Positions 1 through 8,954 are shown, counted from the first letter of the stretch. The stretch: DNA of 64,000 bases from Rapana venosa (GCA_028751875.1 CM054155.1:46872258-46936257); one strand, 5' to 3'. The notes: generated by a model from the letters alone, not told the origin. Program-made: numbers and translations.

Positions 1-82
1 CATCAAATAGCCATTTATCATCAAATAGCCATTTATAATCAAATAGCCATTTATCATCAAATAGCCATTTATCATCAAATTG
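1..82. repeat. 18-bp tandem repeat
   Basis: About four and a half copies of an 18-base unit, CATCAAATAGCCATTTAT, with only one visible substitution between units. A looser ATC/GTC trinucleotide-rich stretch follows to about 190. The array may continue left of the window. Confidence 0.9.
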
Positions 83-214
83 ATCATCACTGTCATCAGT
101 AACACCACCAGCATCCTGATCATCATCATTATCGCACTGTGGTTTGTCATTGTCGTCGTCGGTATCATAATCATCGTCATGGACATCTTTGAACCTGATA
201 CCATAGTTCGTATT

Positions 215-545
215 AGGGGGGGCGAGATAGCGCATGGTTAGAGCGTTGCGCTCACTATATGACGGCCCAGAATAGAACCCGGGTTCGAGCCCCCTCCGAG
301 ATGCGCCCCCCATCCCCCTCCCCTCCCCTCCCCTCCCCTCCCCTCCCCTCCCCTCCCTCGAAGTTCAAGGGGAGTTATCCCCAGGAGCCAATATCAGTAC
401 TGACTCCACTCCCCCCCACCCCCCCACCCCAAAAGTCCTTCAGATGAGACTATAACCCGAATCCCCGTGTGCGAGAACGCGCGTAGAACAACTCGTGCAC
501 ACACGTTAAAACCCAATTATTCTGCTTTTTCGCAAGAGTAGGTTG
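215..545 (+). repeat. SINE family C, divergent copy
   Basis: A tRNA-like head has an A-box-like GATAGCGCATGGTTAGAGC and a B-box GGTTCGAGCC near 285. The family C body follows, with the central GATGAGACTATAACCCGA segment and the TGCACACACGTTAAAACCC segment. A CCCCT pentamer run (about 311-356) has expanded between head and body. The 3' part is truncated near 545. Confidence 0.75.
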
Positions 546-572
546 GTTTTCTTTTAGTGCAGGTAAGAATAA

Positions 573-858
573 GGGGACGGGATAGCTCAGTGGTCGGAGC
601 GCTCGCTTTCCCCCAGCCAAGTTAAGCAGCGTCGAGCGTGGTTACCAGTTGGATGGGTGACCGTTTGCGCGCCTTGGCTTCAGTACGGTTCCCCCAGTTC
701 ACCCAGCTGTACATGGGTACCTGCCCTCTTTAGGGTCAGGGAAGGTAAAGCAGCGAGGGAGAGGAGATGGGCGCCGCCCTCAATATGCTGGCCCTAGAGA
801 AGTGAGGTCTCTGACGCCTCGCTCCCCTACGACCTTATAGGTTATGGGACTCCTCCTT
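573..858 (+). repeat. SINE family A (tRNA/5S chimera), full length
   Basis: The 5' end GGGACGGGATAGCTCAGTGG is a tRNA A-box region. It is followed directly by AAGTTAAGCAGCGTCGAGCG and TTGGATGGGTGACCG, which match the 5S rRNA box A and box C region. A family-specific body ends in CTTATAGGTTATGGGAC and a pyrimidine-rich TTTACC-type tail. With the copy at 963-1240 in the opposite orientation it forms a large inverted repeat. Confidence 0.9.
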
Positions 859-911
859 AAGAATAGATGGGGGGGAAAAAACTGTATGCACGCTAGTATC
901 GTGTTTAGGCA

Positions 912-1282
912 TCACATCCGAAGTTGGAATGCGGCTACCTTCATGGTGGGGAAGAATGGTAACGGTAAAGGTAAAGGTGTCCCATAACCTATAAGGTCGT
1001 AGGGGAGCGAGGCGTCAGAGACCTCACTTCTCTAGGGCCAGCATATTGAGGGCGGCGCCCATCTCACTCTCTCTCGCTGCTTTACCTTCCCTGACCTGCT
1101 GTACCCATTTACAGCTGGGGGAACTGGGGGACTGTACTGAAGCCAAGGCGCGCAAACGGTCACCCATCCAAGTGGTAACCACGCTCGATGCTGCTTGACC
1201 TTAGCTGGGGGAAAGCGGGTGCTCTGACCACTGAGCTATAATTACCATTGGTGAACCTCGGAGTTCTATTGGAGCTGGGAGC
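912..1282 (+). repeat. Repeat D, split by a SINE A insertion
   Basis: The left half (about 912-958, GGAATGCGGCTACCTTCATG) and the right half (about 1243-1282, ACCATTGGTGAACCTCGGAG) are the two parts of the D cassette seen intact at 5699-5815. The family A copy at 963-1240 sits between them, so D is older than that insertion. Confidence 0.75.
963..1240 (-). repeat. SINE family A, inserted in repeat D
   Basis: Full-length copy in reverse: the GGTAAAGGTAAAGG tail is on the left, and the CCACTGAGCTAT tRNA A-box end on the right. It is inverted relative to the copy at 573-858, with about 105 bases between them. Confidence 0.9.
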
Positions 1283-1307
1283 AAATTAAAAACAAAATTA
1301 ACTGAGT

Positions 1308-1308
1308 C

Positions 1309-1339
<31 letters not shown>

Positions 1340-1516
1340 GGAACTTATATAGCGCTATATCTTGCAAAGACAAATCAAAGCGCATGCATTCGACCTAATC
1401 TTACACACTCATACAACCAATGACAAATAGTTAATAGTTCAAACAGATATTACAAACATGGTACGCTGCAGACCAAATCTATGAAATAAAATTGCAATAG
1501 TCAAATGCTTTTCAAA

Positions 1517-1553
<37 letters not shown>

Positions 1554-2443
1554 CATATACTTCAGCAGGGTGATAGGACATGGGTTAGTGAAGGGTGGGA
1601 TAGTTCTGATATGAGACAGGAGGGGGGAAATCTTAGGTTTGAAATAAATATGTCTTGAGGCTTGATTTAAAAGTGTCATAGCTAGGCTTCTGGCGAAGAG
1701 AGAGAGGGAGCTCATTCCAGGTCGATGGACCCGAAATAGAGAAAGAGCGGCGGCCAACAGTAGATTGGTTGAATCTAGGTATTCGTAGGCACAAGGTATC
1801 TGCAGTAGAGCGGAGGGAACGTGAAGGAGTGTACAGGTTAAGACATTCACAGAGGTAGGAGGGTGCAGTTTTGTGGAGACATTTGTAACAGAGGGTACTG
1901 ATCTTATATTCTACTCTCTGTGGCACAGGCAGCCAGTGGAGAGATCGCAAGAGGGGGGTAATGTGCTCCGATTTTTTCTTTCTGAGAACTAGTCGAGCTG
2001 CGGAGTTTTGTATACGTTGAAGGGAGTGGATAGATGATGCTGGCAGACCAGACAAAAGAGAATTGTAATAGTCCAGACGTGAAAGAATAAGAGAAGTGAC
2101 AAGTTTGGCTGTTGCATCGGTGGACAGGTACTTTCGAATTGCACTAATACGCCGTAACTGATAGTAGCACGACTGACAGGTCTGGGTGATGAATTTTTGC
2201 ATAGAGAGTGTGTTGTCCATAACAACACCTAGGTACTTCACAGCAGTGGATAGAGGGACTGATGCATTGCCAAGTTCTATTGACGCTGTTGTAATGGAAG
2301 AGAGTTTGTGTTTGGTCCCTACAAGCATGGCTTCGGTTTTATCTGCATTTAGCTGTAATTTGTTCTGTGTCATCCAATTTTGAATATCTTCAAAGCAGTG
2401 GGTCAACTGTCTAAAATCCTGACCATACTGTCCCACAAACACA
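1308..2443 (-). mobile_element. 5'-truncated CR1/L2-like LINE with RT C-terminus
   Basis: An uninterrupted minus-strand frame (2442 down to 1633, about 269 residues) encodes the C-terminal part of a non-LTR reverse transcriptase. Motifs in order include LQLNADKTEAM, VKYLGVVMDNTLS, SRLDYYNSLLSGLP, RIQNSAARLV, LLRSLHWLPV, and a terminal SSLKTYLFQT. The RT catalytic YxDD region is missing because the copy is 5'-truncated near 2443. The 3' UTR contains a CA microsatellite (1519-1550) and ends with GATATAGCGCTATATAAG and an (ATT)n tail (about 1311-1336), typical of this LINE group. The clade call rests on motif style alone. The same family recurs at 14915-15230 and 43341-44175. Confidence 0.85.
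1519..1550. repeat. (CA)n microsatellite
   Basis: Pure dinucleotide run of about 16 units inside the 3' UTR of the LINE at 1308-2443. The same position carries a CA run in the related copy at about 15030-15065. Confidence 0.95.
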
Positions 2444-3443
2444 CACTAAGTACTTCAATCAATGATCAGCCATTTTTGTAAATAATACGTCTGGATCCAT
2501 TATTCACGAGTCTTTCGACCGAAAACCTACCAAATACTAATTAAATCTATGCCGCGGGGTTTGATAAAACCAGCGATCCCAATGTATTAGCGCTATTGCA
2601 AGAAGACGGCTAATGTTGAATATTCAAGAGACCCAGCTTATGAATAGGTTAATTACTGGGAACATTTCGCGTCAGTCGGGAATATAATTAGCATCAATTG
2701 TTTTGTTTTTATCCTTGCTGACAGAAAGAGCAGGTCTTAGGTAAAAACTAATGGTTTTTCCGAGCAGGGGATGAGGTTTGATATTATGCAACATACAGGG
2801 GATATTGAAAAATGATGAAACGACGATGATGTTCATGATTGTTGTGGTGATGATATTGATGGGAAAGGGAAATATAAAAACAACAATCACAACCAAAAGA
2901 AGACCATCACAACCAAAAGAAGACCATCACTACCACACCAAAAATTGTTACTATTAGTCTGTACATGCTTCAATGTTTCGTTGTAAAGAAGTAGAGATTT
3001 TGATTTTAAGCGTGACAGAGAAGAGGGGGGTTGAGGGGGAGAGAGAGAGAGGGGGGGGAGGGGGGACATGCCCTGGTCACCCAAATTCACAAGACACAAT
3101 ATAGACGATCAGGTGAAAGCCATTCGCGACATTGTTTTTGAATGTCACAGACATAGGATACGTGAGATTCTTCTTCATCGTCGTCGAACGCTCAGACAGC
3201 AACTATTGTTGTCTGTTATATGAGTGAAAATGCGTCACGCTGCCGTTAAGCGCCTGACAAGTCAGGCCCTGCGCATCCGGCATAAGAGAGAATAGGTTTT
3301 TTTAAAAGTCTTTCTTGGAAAAAGGCAGGAAAATGGACCAGTAAGACAGAAAATAAGAAAGAAGGCGGTGACAGGAAGAAAAGGAACAAGGCAGAAATAA
3401 AGAGAGTGATAGAAAAGAGGACTTTCCGGCTCAAAATTTCCAG
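2444..3443. other. No feature recognised
   Basis: About 1 kb left of the candidate exon at 3444. It holds only short frames, a small duplication near 2887-2930 (ACAACCAAAAGAAGACCATC twice), and a GA/G-rich run near 3025-3066. I see no family A-E repeat and no convincing coding segment. Confidence 0.6.
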
Positions 3444-3594
3444 AAGGTGGGAATGCTATTTATACTAACAGGCCCCTGGCGTCCCCACGGGGGAGATATG
3501 GAAGATAAGATACAATATATTGCAAGTGCTCATTACAATGTTTTGGAAGAAAAGTGCAAAAAGGGTGAAGTGTTCTCAAAAGACAATATCATGC
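3444..3594 (+). CDS. Candidate upstream exon, doubtful
   Basis: The segment lies between an acceptor-like TTTCCAG and a strong donor ATGC|GTAAGT. One frame is open throughout and reads like protein (KIQYIASAHYNVLEEKC among its residues), but it ends in phase 1. The next supported exon at 4405 must begin in phase 0, so a direct join in that frame fails. A second frame, starting after the AACAG at about 3471, is also open and would be phase-compatible. Either an exon is missing (little free sequence remains before 4405) or the second frame is right. A SINE begins only about ten bases after the donor. Confidence 0.3.
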
Positions 3595-3603
3595 GTAAGT
3601 TGG

Positions 3604-3850
3604 GTGTCAGAGACCTCGCTTCTCTAGGGTCAGCATATTGAGGGCGGCGCCCATCTCCTCTCCCTCGCTGCTTTACCTTCCTTGACCCTAAAGAGGGCAG
3701 GTACCCATTTACAGCTAGGGGGGACTGTACTGAAGCCAGGGCGCGCAAACGGTCACCCATCCAACTGGTAACCACGCTCGATGCTGCTTAACCTTAGTTG
3801 GGGGGAAAGCGAGTGCTCCAACTACTGAGCTATCCAGTCCACCAACGGTT
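3604..3850 (-). repeat. SINE family A, 3'-shortened
   Basis: Reverse copy starting at GTCAGAGACCTCGCTTCTC and lacking the last part of the 3' end. It ends at CTGAGCTATCCAGTCCACC. The flank CCAACGGTTTTGTATA on its right recurs to the right of the next copy, showing that SINE and flank were duplicated together. Confidence 0.85.
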
Positions 3851-3878
3851 TTGTATAGGTAAGAAAAAAAAAAAAAAA

Positions 3879-4178
3879 AGGTAAAGGAGTCCCATAACCT
3901 ATAAGGTCGTAGGGGAGCGAGGCGTCAGAGACCTCACTTCTCTAGGGCCAGCATATTGAGGGCGGCGCCCATCTCACTCTCCCTCGCTGCTTTACCTTCC
4001 TTGACCCTAAAGAGAGCAGGTACCCATTTACAGCTAGGGGGGACTGTACTGAAGCCAGGGCGCGCAAACGGTCACCCATCCAACTGGTAACCACGCTCGA
4101 TGCTGCTTAACCTTAGTTGGGGGGAAAGCGAGTGCTCCAACCACTGAGCTATTCAGTCCACCAACGGTTTTGTATACC
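3879..4178 (-). repeat. SINE family A, tandem-duplicated with flank
   Basis: Nearly the same sequence as 3604-3850, with the complete GGTAAAGGAGTCCCATAACC end preceded by an A-run. It ends in CCACTGAGCTATTCAGTCCA followed by the shared flank CCAACGGTTTTGTATA. Confidence 0.9.
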
Positions 4179-4404
4179 AACTTTTAAAGGAACACGTTTC
4201 TGCCAAAAGTGTCCCAACAATGTCAAACAAACAAAAAAAACACCAACAGACCAGAAGTTGACAAAACTTAGAAATTCAAAAAGAAAAATGTGCTATCTGA
4301 GCGTTCGGCGAAGAAGAAGAAGGTGGTTTGGAATACATTTTTCGTTTTTTTGTTGTTTTTTTAAAGTGAAACATAATGTGCTGACATTCTGTCTGTGCTT
4401 TCAG

Positions 4405-4472
4405 ATCAATACGTATTACCAAACCAGTGAGCTATCGAGATCCTACAAGGGCTGTGTGGTTGCCTCTGTACA
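4405..4472 (+). CDS. Exon of CBM14-domain gene (upstream domain, part 1)
   Basis: Acceptor CTGTGCTTTCAG precedes the exon and donor ACA|GTAAGT follows it. The 68 bases are open in phase 0 and give 22 codons plus two bases, including YYQTSELSRSYKGCVVAS. The exon ends in phase 2, which fits the exon at 8647 (one base completes a Gln codon). Of the other two entry phases, one hits a stop in this exon and the other hits a stop in the next, so only this frame joins cleanly. The encoded segment belongs to a domain I do not recognise. It has one Cys (KGCVV) and a hydrophobic strand. The preceding exon is uncertain or lies outside the window. Confidence 0.5.
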
Positions 4473-4542
4473 GTAAGTATGGGCTGCGTCCTAGTCTTTC
4501 TTTGTCCCAGCTATAACTTTATAATGATATCTGAGATAATAA

Positions 4543-4815
4543 CGACGGACGCTGTAGCCGAGTGGTTTAAGAGATTTAATCCCGTGGGTTTAAACCTCGG
4601 CACTCTCTAGTAGATTAATTAAGGGTGGGCAATTTTACGATCTCCCAGGTCAGTTGTCAGTGCAGACCTGCCAGTGCCTTCATTCTCTTCGTGTATATAT
4701 TATACACACATGCAGAAGATCAAACATGCACGTTAAAGATCCCGTCATTCATGTCAGCTTCTCGGTGGGTTACGGAAACACTCGAACATACCCAAGCATA
4801 CATCCCAGAAGGATG
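4543..4815 (+). repeat. SINE family G, tRNA-headed
   Basis: The head GTAGCCGAGTGGTTTAAG matches an A box (Leu/Ser-type tRNA), with a B-box-like GGTTTAAACCTC at about 4589-4600. The body contains CAGACCTGCCAGTGCC, CATGCACGTTAAAGATCCCG and CATGTCAGCTTCTCGGTGGG. It abuts the LINE at 4816 directly. It is the only copy I found in this window. Confidence 0.7.
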
Positions 4816-5698
4816 ATGAGGCTGGTGCGGCTTTCGTTATTCCATCATTGAAAGTAGAACGAGCTGTCAACCTGGGAAAAAATAAATCTGTGTTTACAGC
4901 TGAGCTAACTGCTATACTGTTGGCACTGTACTATGTTCTTGACTTTCCAAAAGACATTTTCAACATACTTATGTGTGTTGATTCGAAATCGGTTTTATAT
5001 GCTTTAAAAAATTCGACTTGTAGAGTAAGAAAAGACCTTATTATTGAAATTAGGCATCTGGTACACTTTTTGATTTTAAGAGGTAGTACTGTTACTTTCT
5101 GTTGGGTTCCCTCACACACTGGTATATATTTTAATGAAAAAGTTGACAGGCTTGCAAAATATGGAGCGAGGTATAAAAATGCTTCCTGTGAAAGAAATAT
5201 TGCCTTATCTCTGCATGAGGGATACAGCTTGCTACAAAACGCTTGCTGGAAGCACTTCAGAAAGAAGATAAACGAGTCTGGCAATAGCTGTACAAGCAAT
5301 GCGATTGATTTTCAAAATGCTTTTATTTCTAACAAAGTATGTGGTTGGTATAATCGCAGAAATATGTTATCCCTCATGTACAGGTTTAAGCTAAATGCTT
5401 TCAGGACAAAATACGTGAAAGATGTAAACTGCATTTGTGGGGAGAAGATCTCCAATAGTCATGTTATTTTTGGTTGTGGACATTTAAAAGCAGTTTTACC
5501 TGCTGTACCAAGTTTGTCACTGGATCAGATTTTGTCTGAACCATCGCTACTGTTGGACATTGTGTTAGGGTTGATAAAAAAGTCCGATCATTCAGTTTTT
5601 CAGTACTGTTATCTAACATTTTTCAGTTATCGTTTGCTTTTTCTTGTTAGATTTTTCCCGTCTAAAATCACTAAATGTGAATAGACGTTAAACTGAAG
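4816..5698 (+). mobile_element. I-clade-like LINE fragment with intact RNase H frame
   Basis: A frame open from about 4821 to 5684 encodes the C-terminal end of a LINE polyprotein. It contains RNase H signatures: TAELTAILLALYY with the catalytic Glu, MCVDSKSVLYAL with an Asp, FCWVPSHTGIYFNEKVDRLAK with the His and last Asp. A zinc-knuckle-like CICGEKISNSHVIFGC follows. The first catalytic Asp (YTDGS, seen in the relative at 27700-27756) is lost by 5' truncation. The 3' end after the stop is short and finishes at ACGTTAAACTGAAG near 5698. The same end recurs as a 54-base insertion at 13187-13240. The long open frame suggests a fairly recent insertion. Confidence 0.85.
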
Positions 5699-5815
5699 AT
5701 ATCACATCCCCGAAGTCGGAATGCGGCTACCTTCATGGTGGGCCAAAAATTGGTCGCATACGCGAAATCTCACCATTGGTGAACCTCGGAGCTCTAGCCG
5801 AGGAACGAAGAAGAA
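5699..5815 (+). repeat. Repeat D, best intact copy
   Basis: About 115 bases: GAAGTCGGAATGCGGCTACC, then GGTCGCATACGCGAAATCTC, ACCATTGGTGAACCTCGGAG and CTCTAGCCGAGGAACGAAG, closing in a GAA-rich tail. It is recognisable at 912-1282, 12370-12432, 18005-18115, 21216-21320, 21658-21715, 49690-49780 and 50580-50700. I see no terminal inverted repeats, box A/B or coding sequence. Confidence 0.8.
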
Positions 5816-5929
5816 AAGACCATAAATACCAGAGTGAAGAAGTGTGTTCACACCAACATGGTGAAAGATTCGAACTTTAAAACGCGTGTTCAGAACACTG
5901 GCCTATGGGCTTAAAAGCGGTAGGAAGGA

Positions 5930-6262
5930 CGGTGGCAGGATGGTTAAGACGTTCGCCTGCCAACAAGTAAACCGCGAGGTTGTGGGTTCGATTCCCAGCC
6001 TCGCCCTTTCTTCCCAGTTTTGACCAAAAAATTGAAACTGAATGTCAAAGTCCTTCGGTTGAGATTATAAACCGAGGCCCCGTGTTCGAACGCATACAGA
6101 ACATCTTGCGCACACGTTAAATCCTGTTCCGCTTTTCGGAAGAGTAGGCCATTGTGTGCCCGTGGAAACAGATGACAAAATCTACAAAACCGCATACACA
6201 CGGGGACTGGATGTAAAAAAGCACATGAGTGCTTATTCCATTATCCTCGGTATAAAAGAATA
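5930..6262 (+). repeat. SINE family C body with a different tRNA head
   Basis: The head (GACGGTGGCAGGATGGTTAA, then GGTTCGATTCCC at about 5984) is unlike other C heads. From GTCCTTCGGTTGAGATTATA onward it matches the C body, through TGTTCCGCTTTTCGGAAGAG and CACGGGGACTGGATG to the end TTCCATTATCCTCGG. This suggests head exchange between SINE lineages. Confidence 0.8.
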
Positions 6263-6293
6263 AATAAAGAAATAAATGCACATACTTCAAAGA

Positions 6294-6660
6294 TACGGAG
6301 TGGCCTGGTGGTTAAAGCATTAGGCATTGTGCTCGCAATCTGCTGACCCGGGTTCGATTCCCGTTTAAGCGGATTGTTCTCCCTGGAGTTAACATCAGTG
6401 CCAACTCCACTCCCCTCCAAAAAGTCCTTCGGATGAGACTGTAAACCGAGGTCCTGTGTGCGAATGCAGAATAACTTGCGCACATGTTAAAACCTGTTCC
6501 GCTTTTAGGAAGAGTAGGCCATTGTGTGCTGGTAGAAACGGATGACAAAAATTTACAAGAAAAACCGCATACACACAGGGATTGGATGTAAAAAAAACCA
6601 TGAGTGCTGATTCTATTATCCTCGATACAAAAGTATAACTAAATAGATAATATATGAATA
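6294..6660 (+). repeat. SINE family C, full length
   Basis: Complete copy: tRNA head with GTGGCCTGGTGGTTAAAGC (A box) and GGTTCGATTCCCG (B box), central TTCGGATGAGACTGTAAACC, CGCACATGTTAAAACCTG, TAGGCCATTGTGTGC, and the 3' end GATTCTATTATCCTCGATAC followed by an A/T-rich tail (TAAATAAATAAATA). Confidence 0.9.
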
Positions 6661-6734
6661 AATACAAAGTAAATAAATAAATAAAGAGTATCAGCCTATT
6701 TTGAGCTTAGAGAGTGCACGCGTGCAGACGTATT

Positions 6735-7185
6735 ATTCTCGACGATATGCGTTCCCCAGCTTAACACAGAGTACGTACTCTTGTCGCATCCCACCTGTGA
6801 ATCACCGTGAGTCTATTAAGTACACACTGAATAAGAAGTTTGCGTGTATGACTGGGCTTTATTTTTAAATGCCCCATCATATACATATAGACAACCATAC
6901 TCCAACTTCGGGAATATAAATCTGCTTTAGAAAAGAGTGTAGACTGTTATGCTCCGACTTTTTGTGGCTGAAGACAATCTCCACACAACGTGGGAATATA
7001 AATCTGCTTTAAAAGAGAGTGTAGACTGTTATGCTCCGACTTTTTTTTGTGGCTGAAGACAATCTCCACACAACGTTTAAAAGCATAACAACATATAGTG
7101 AAAGCCTTTGCCTTTAATTGGTATCAATAATTGACATGCGTTTTGGTCCGGGTCCAAATTAAATTTAGACACATACGTATGGCCG
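6735..7185 (+). repeat. Repeat E copy with internal duplication
   Basis: Unclassified repeat running from GCGTTCCCCAGCTTAACAC through AAGTACACACTGAATAAG, AGAAGTTTGCGTGTATGACT, GAAGACAATCTCCACACAAC and GCATAACAACATATAGTG to TTTTGGTCCGGGTCC. The same ordered blocks occur at 11145-12432 and partly at 31590-31905. No coding frame and no obvious RNA-gene head. An 82-base internal duplication lies at 6910-7073. Confidence 0.7.
6910..7073. repeat. 82-bp tandem duplication inside repeat E
   Basis: Two adjacent units each run from GGGAATATAAATCTGCTTTA to ATCTCCACACAACGT. They differ by a few bases and by the length of a T-run. The unit is single in the E copy at 11145-12432, so the duplication is specific to this copy. 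Confidence 0.9.
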
Positions 7186-7264
7186 CTGCCTAAACAAACA
7201 GTCCTCATATTTATGTTTGTAAACAGCAGATACTGCGGCGTTTGCGTAGGGAACAACAGAAGTC

Positions 7265-7770
7265 ACTTAGAAGAAGAAACAAAGAAGAAGGAAGAAGAAG
7301 GAGAAGAAGAAAGTGGAGAAGAAGGAGAAGAAGAAGGAGGAGTAGAATTTGAAGAAGAATTTGAAGAAGATTAAGACGACGGCGACGACGATGACGAAGA
7401 AGAGGAAGAAGAAGAAGATGATGATGATGATGATTATGATGATGATGATGATGGAAGAGTAGGAGGAGGAGATGAAGAAGAAAAAGAAAAAGGGGGAGGA
7501 GGAGGATGAGAAGAAGAAGAAGAAGAACAAGAAGAAGAAGAAGAAGAAGAAGAAGAAGAAGAAGAAGAAGAAGAAGAAGAAGAAGAAGAAGAAGAAGAAG
7601 ATGATGATGATGATGATGAGCATGAGCATGAAGGAGAAGAAGAAGAGAGGAGGAGGACGAGGGAGGAGAAGGAGAAGAAGAGGATCAACAACAACAACAA
7701 AAAGAACAACAACAAGAAGCAGAAGAAGGAGAACAACAGGAACAACAAGCAGAGGAAGAAACAATAAAGC
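7265..7770. repeat. GAA/GAT purine-rich microsatellite, ~500 bp
   Basis: Almost entirely A and G on the + strand, dominated by GAAGAA with GATGAT blocks. The longest pure GAA run is about 7525-7600. Long frames on either strand here are low-complexity products (poly-Lys, poly-Phe, poly-Ser) and not genes. Confidence 0.95.
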
Positions 7771-8105
7771 CTATTCATACTTCATAGGCTGCTTCCATGT
7801 TGCTTTGTGTCTCATAAAATCCTGTTTCAAACAAAAAACAGAGATAAAGGGAGAAATTAACAAACAAAAGAAAAGACAGAAAAAGAACAGACATAACTTC
7901 TGTAGCAGCTGATCTTTCACAAAACCTCAGTACTTTCACAGTGTAGAACATAGAACTGAAGAAGCTTGTTCTTTCATCAGGAAGAAAATGTGGCCCTTGT
8001 TGTTTCGCTAAAAGCCAAGGTTCTTGCTGAAACTCATCAGAGATTCAGCATATAATTATATGAAGTACGGACAGACTGTTCTACACGGAACAACGTGTGT
8101 GGTTT
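7771..8105. other. No feature recognised
   Basis: Intronic sequence between the purine tract and the SINE at 8110. An ordinary AT-rich stretch with no repeat family or splice-bounded frame that I can support. Confidence 0.5.
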
Positions 8106-8109
8106 CACG

Positions 8110-8525
8110 GGTGGATCGGTGGTCTAGAGGTAACCCACCTGCCTAGAAAGCGAAAAGTCCGGGTCGGAAGTGTGCGGTGGTTCGATCCCCGTTTGGTCCA
8201 GAAACTTTGCCCCCATTCATTAGACCAAGAGTCTAGGTGCTAGTCTTTCGGAGGAGACGATAAACCGAGGTTCCGTGTGTTACACAAAATTATTTAGTAC
8301 ACGTAAAAGAACCCACGGCAACAAGAGAGTTGTCTCTGGCAAAATTCTGTTAAAAAAAAAAGCCACTCCGACAGGGAAACGAATACAGTCAAAGACAGGA
8401 AAAGGAAAAAAAAAGGGTGGCGCTGCTCTTGTGGCGACGCGCTCTCCCCCTGGGAAGAGCAGCCCGACTTTCTCGGAGAGAAATCTGCCGTGACTTAAAG
8501 TGGTATGAAATGAAAAGAAATGAAA
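8110..8525 (+). repeat. SINE family B, full length
   Basis: The head GGATCGGTGGTCTAGAGGTA (A box) and GGTTCGATCCCC (B box, about 8180) is tRNA-like. The central TTTCGGAGGAGACGATAAAC-CGAGG matches the segment shared with family C. The body continues with GTAAAAGAACCCACGGCAAC, AAAGCCACTCCGACAGGG, GGTGGCGCTGCTCTTGTGGC and ends AATCTGCCGTGACTTAAAG plus a TGAAA-type tail. Confidence 0.9.
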
Positions 8526-8578
8526 TGTGTTGTTGCTGCTGTTGTTTTGTTGCTGCTGTTGTTGCTGCTGCTGCTGAT
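8524..8578. repeat. (TGT/TGC)n trinucleotide run
   Basis: TGT and TGC codon-like triplets directly after the SINE B tail. It lies 70 bases before the exon acceptor at 8646. Confidence 0.9.
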
Positions 8579-8646
8579 ACACGTTCCACAACTTATAATG
8601 GCTTTGCTTCTCTCCGCCTCTTCCCCCCACACACGCACACATACAG

Positions 8647-8815
8647 GCAAGACAGGTTGAGCATCTTGCTCTACTTCGACAAGCCAACAAGCAGGAAAGT
8701 CGGCAACGCTTACAACGTAACGGGCGACGCCATTTTGAAGGTGCTGGCCTCCTCCGCTCCCAGAATCACCCAGCAAGAGAGTGACGTCATTTCCGTGAAT
8801 AATTTGCCGATCCAG
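8647..8815 (+). CDS. Exon of CBM14-domain gene (upstream domain, part 2)
   Basis: A pyrimidine-rich tract (TTCTCTCCGCCTCTTCCCCC) and CATACAG precede the exon, and donor CCAG|GTGAGG ends it. Length 169: one base completing the previous Gln codon, then 56 codons, phase 0 at the end. The peptide contains RLSILLYFDKPTSRK, AYNVTGDAILKVLASSAP (with an N-V-T glycosylation site) and ISVNNLPIQ. The alternation of hydrophobic strands suggests a beta-rich extracellular domain, but I do not recognise the family. Base composition is clearly more GC-rich than the surrounding repeats. The exon joins in frame to 4405-4472 and 11021-11132, and this agreement is the main support. Confidence 0.62.
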
Positions 8816-8954
8816 GTGAGGAGGGAGACGATTGGTTCATTCCTTGGGGGGGTTTTTTGAGTGTCATTTATTAAATCATTCATGTATCCGCTTGGTCATT
8901 CATTGACTACGCGGCTAAATGACTAATACGTTTTGAGTTTTGATTATTATGATG

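Noticed and set aside
1..82. CRISPR-like array
   Set aside because: The 18-base units are directly adjacent with no spacers; the host is eukaryotic.
600..690. 5S rRNA gene or pseudogene
   Set aside because: Only the box A to box C part is present, always fused to the tRNA-like start and a common body, so it is a SINE head.
7267..7912. Long frames rich in Phe, Ser or Lys on both strands
   Set aside because: They are translations of a GAA/GAT microsatellite.
8110..8190. tRNA-like sequence with A and B boxes as a true tRNA gene
   Set aside because: It is the head of SINE B, followed by the SINE body, and lacks a clean acceptor stem and anticodon arm. The same holds for all other tRNA-like heads here.
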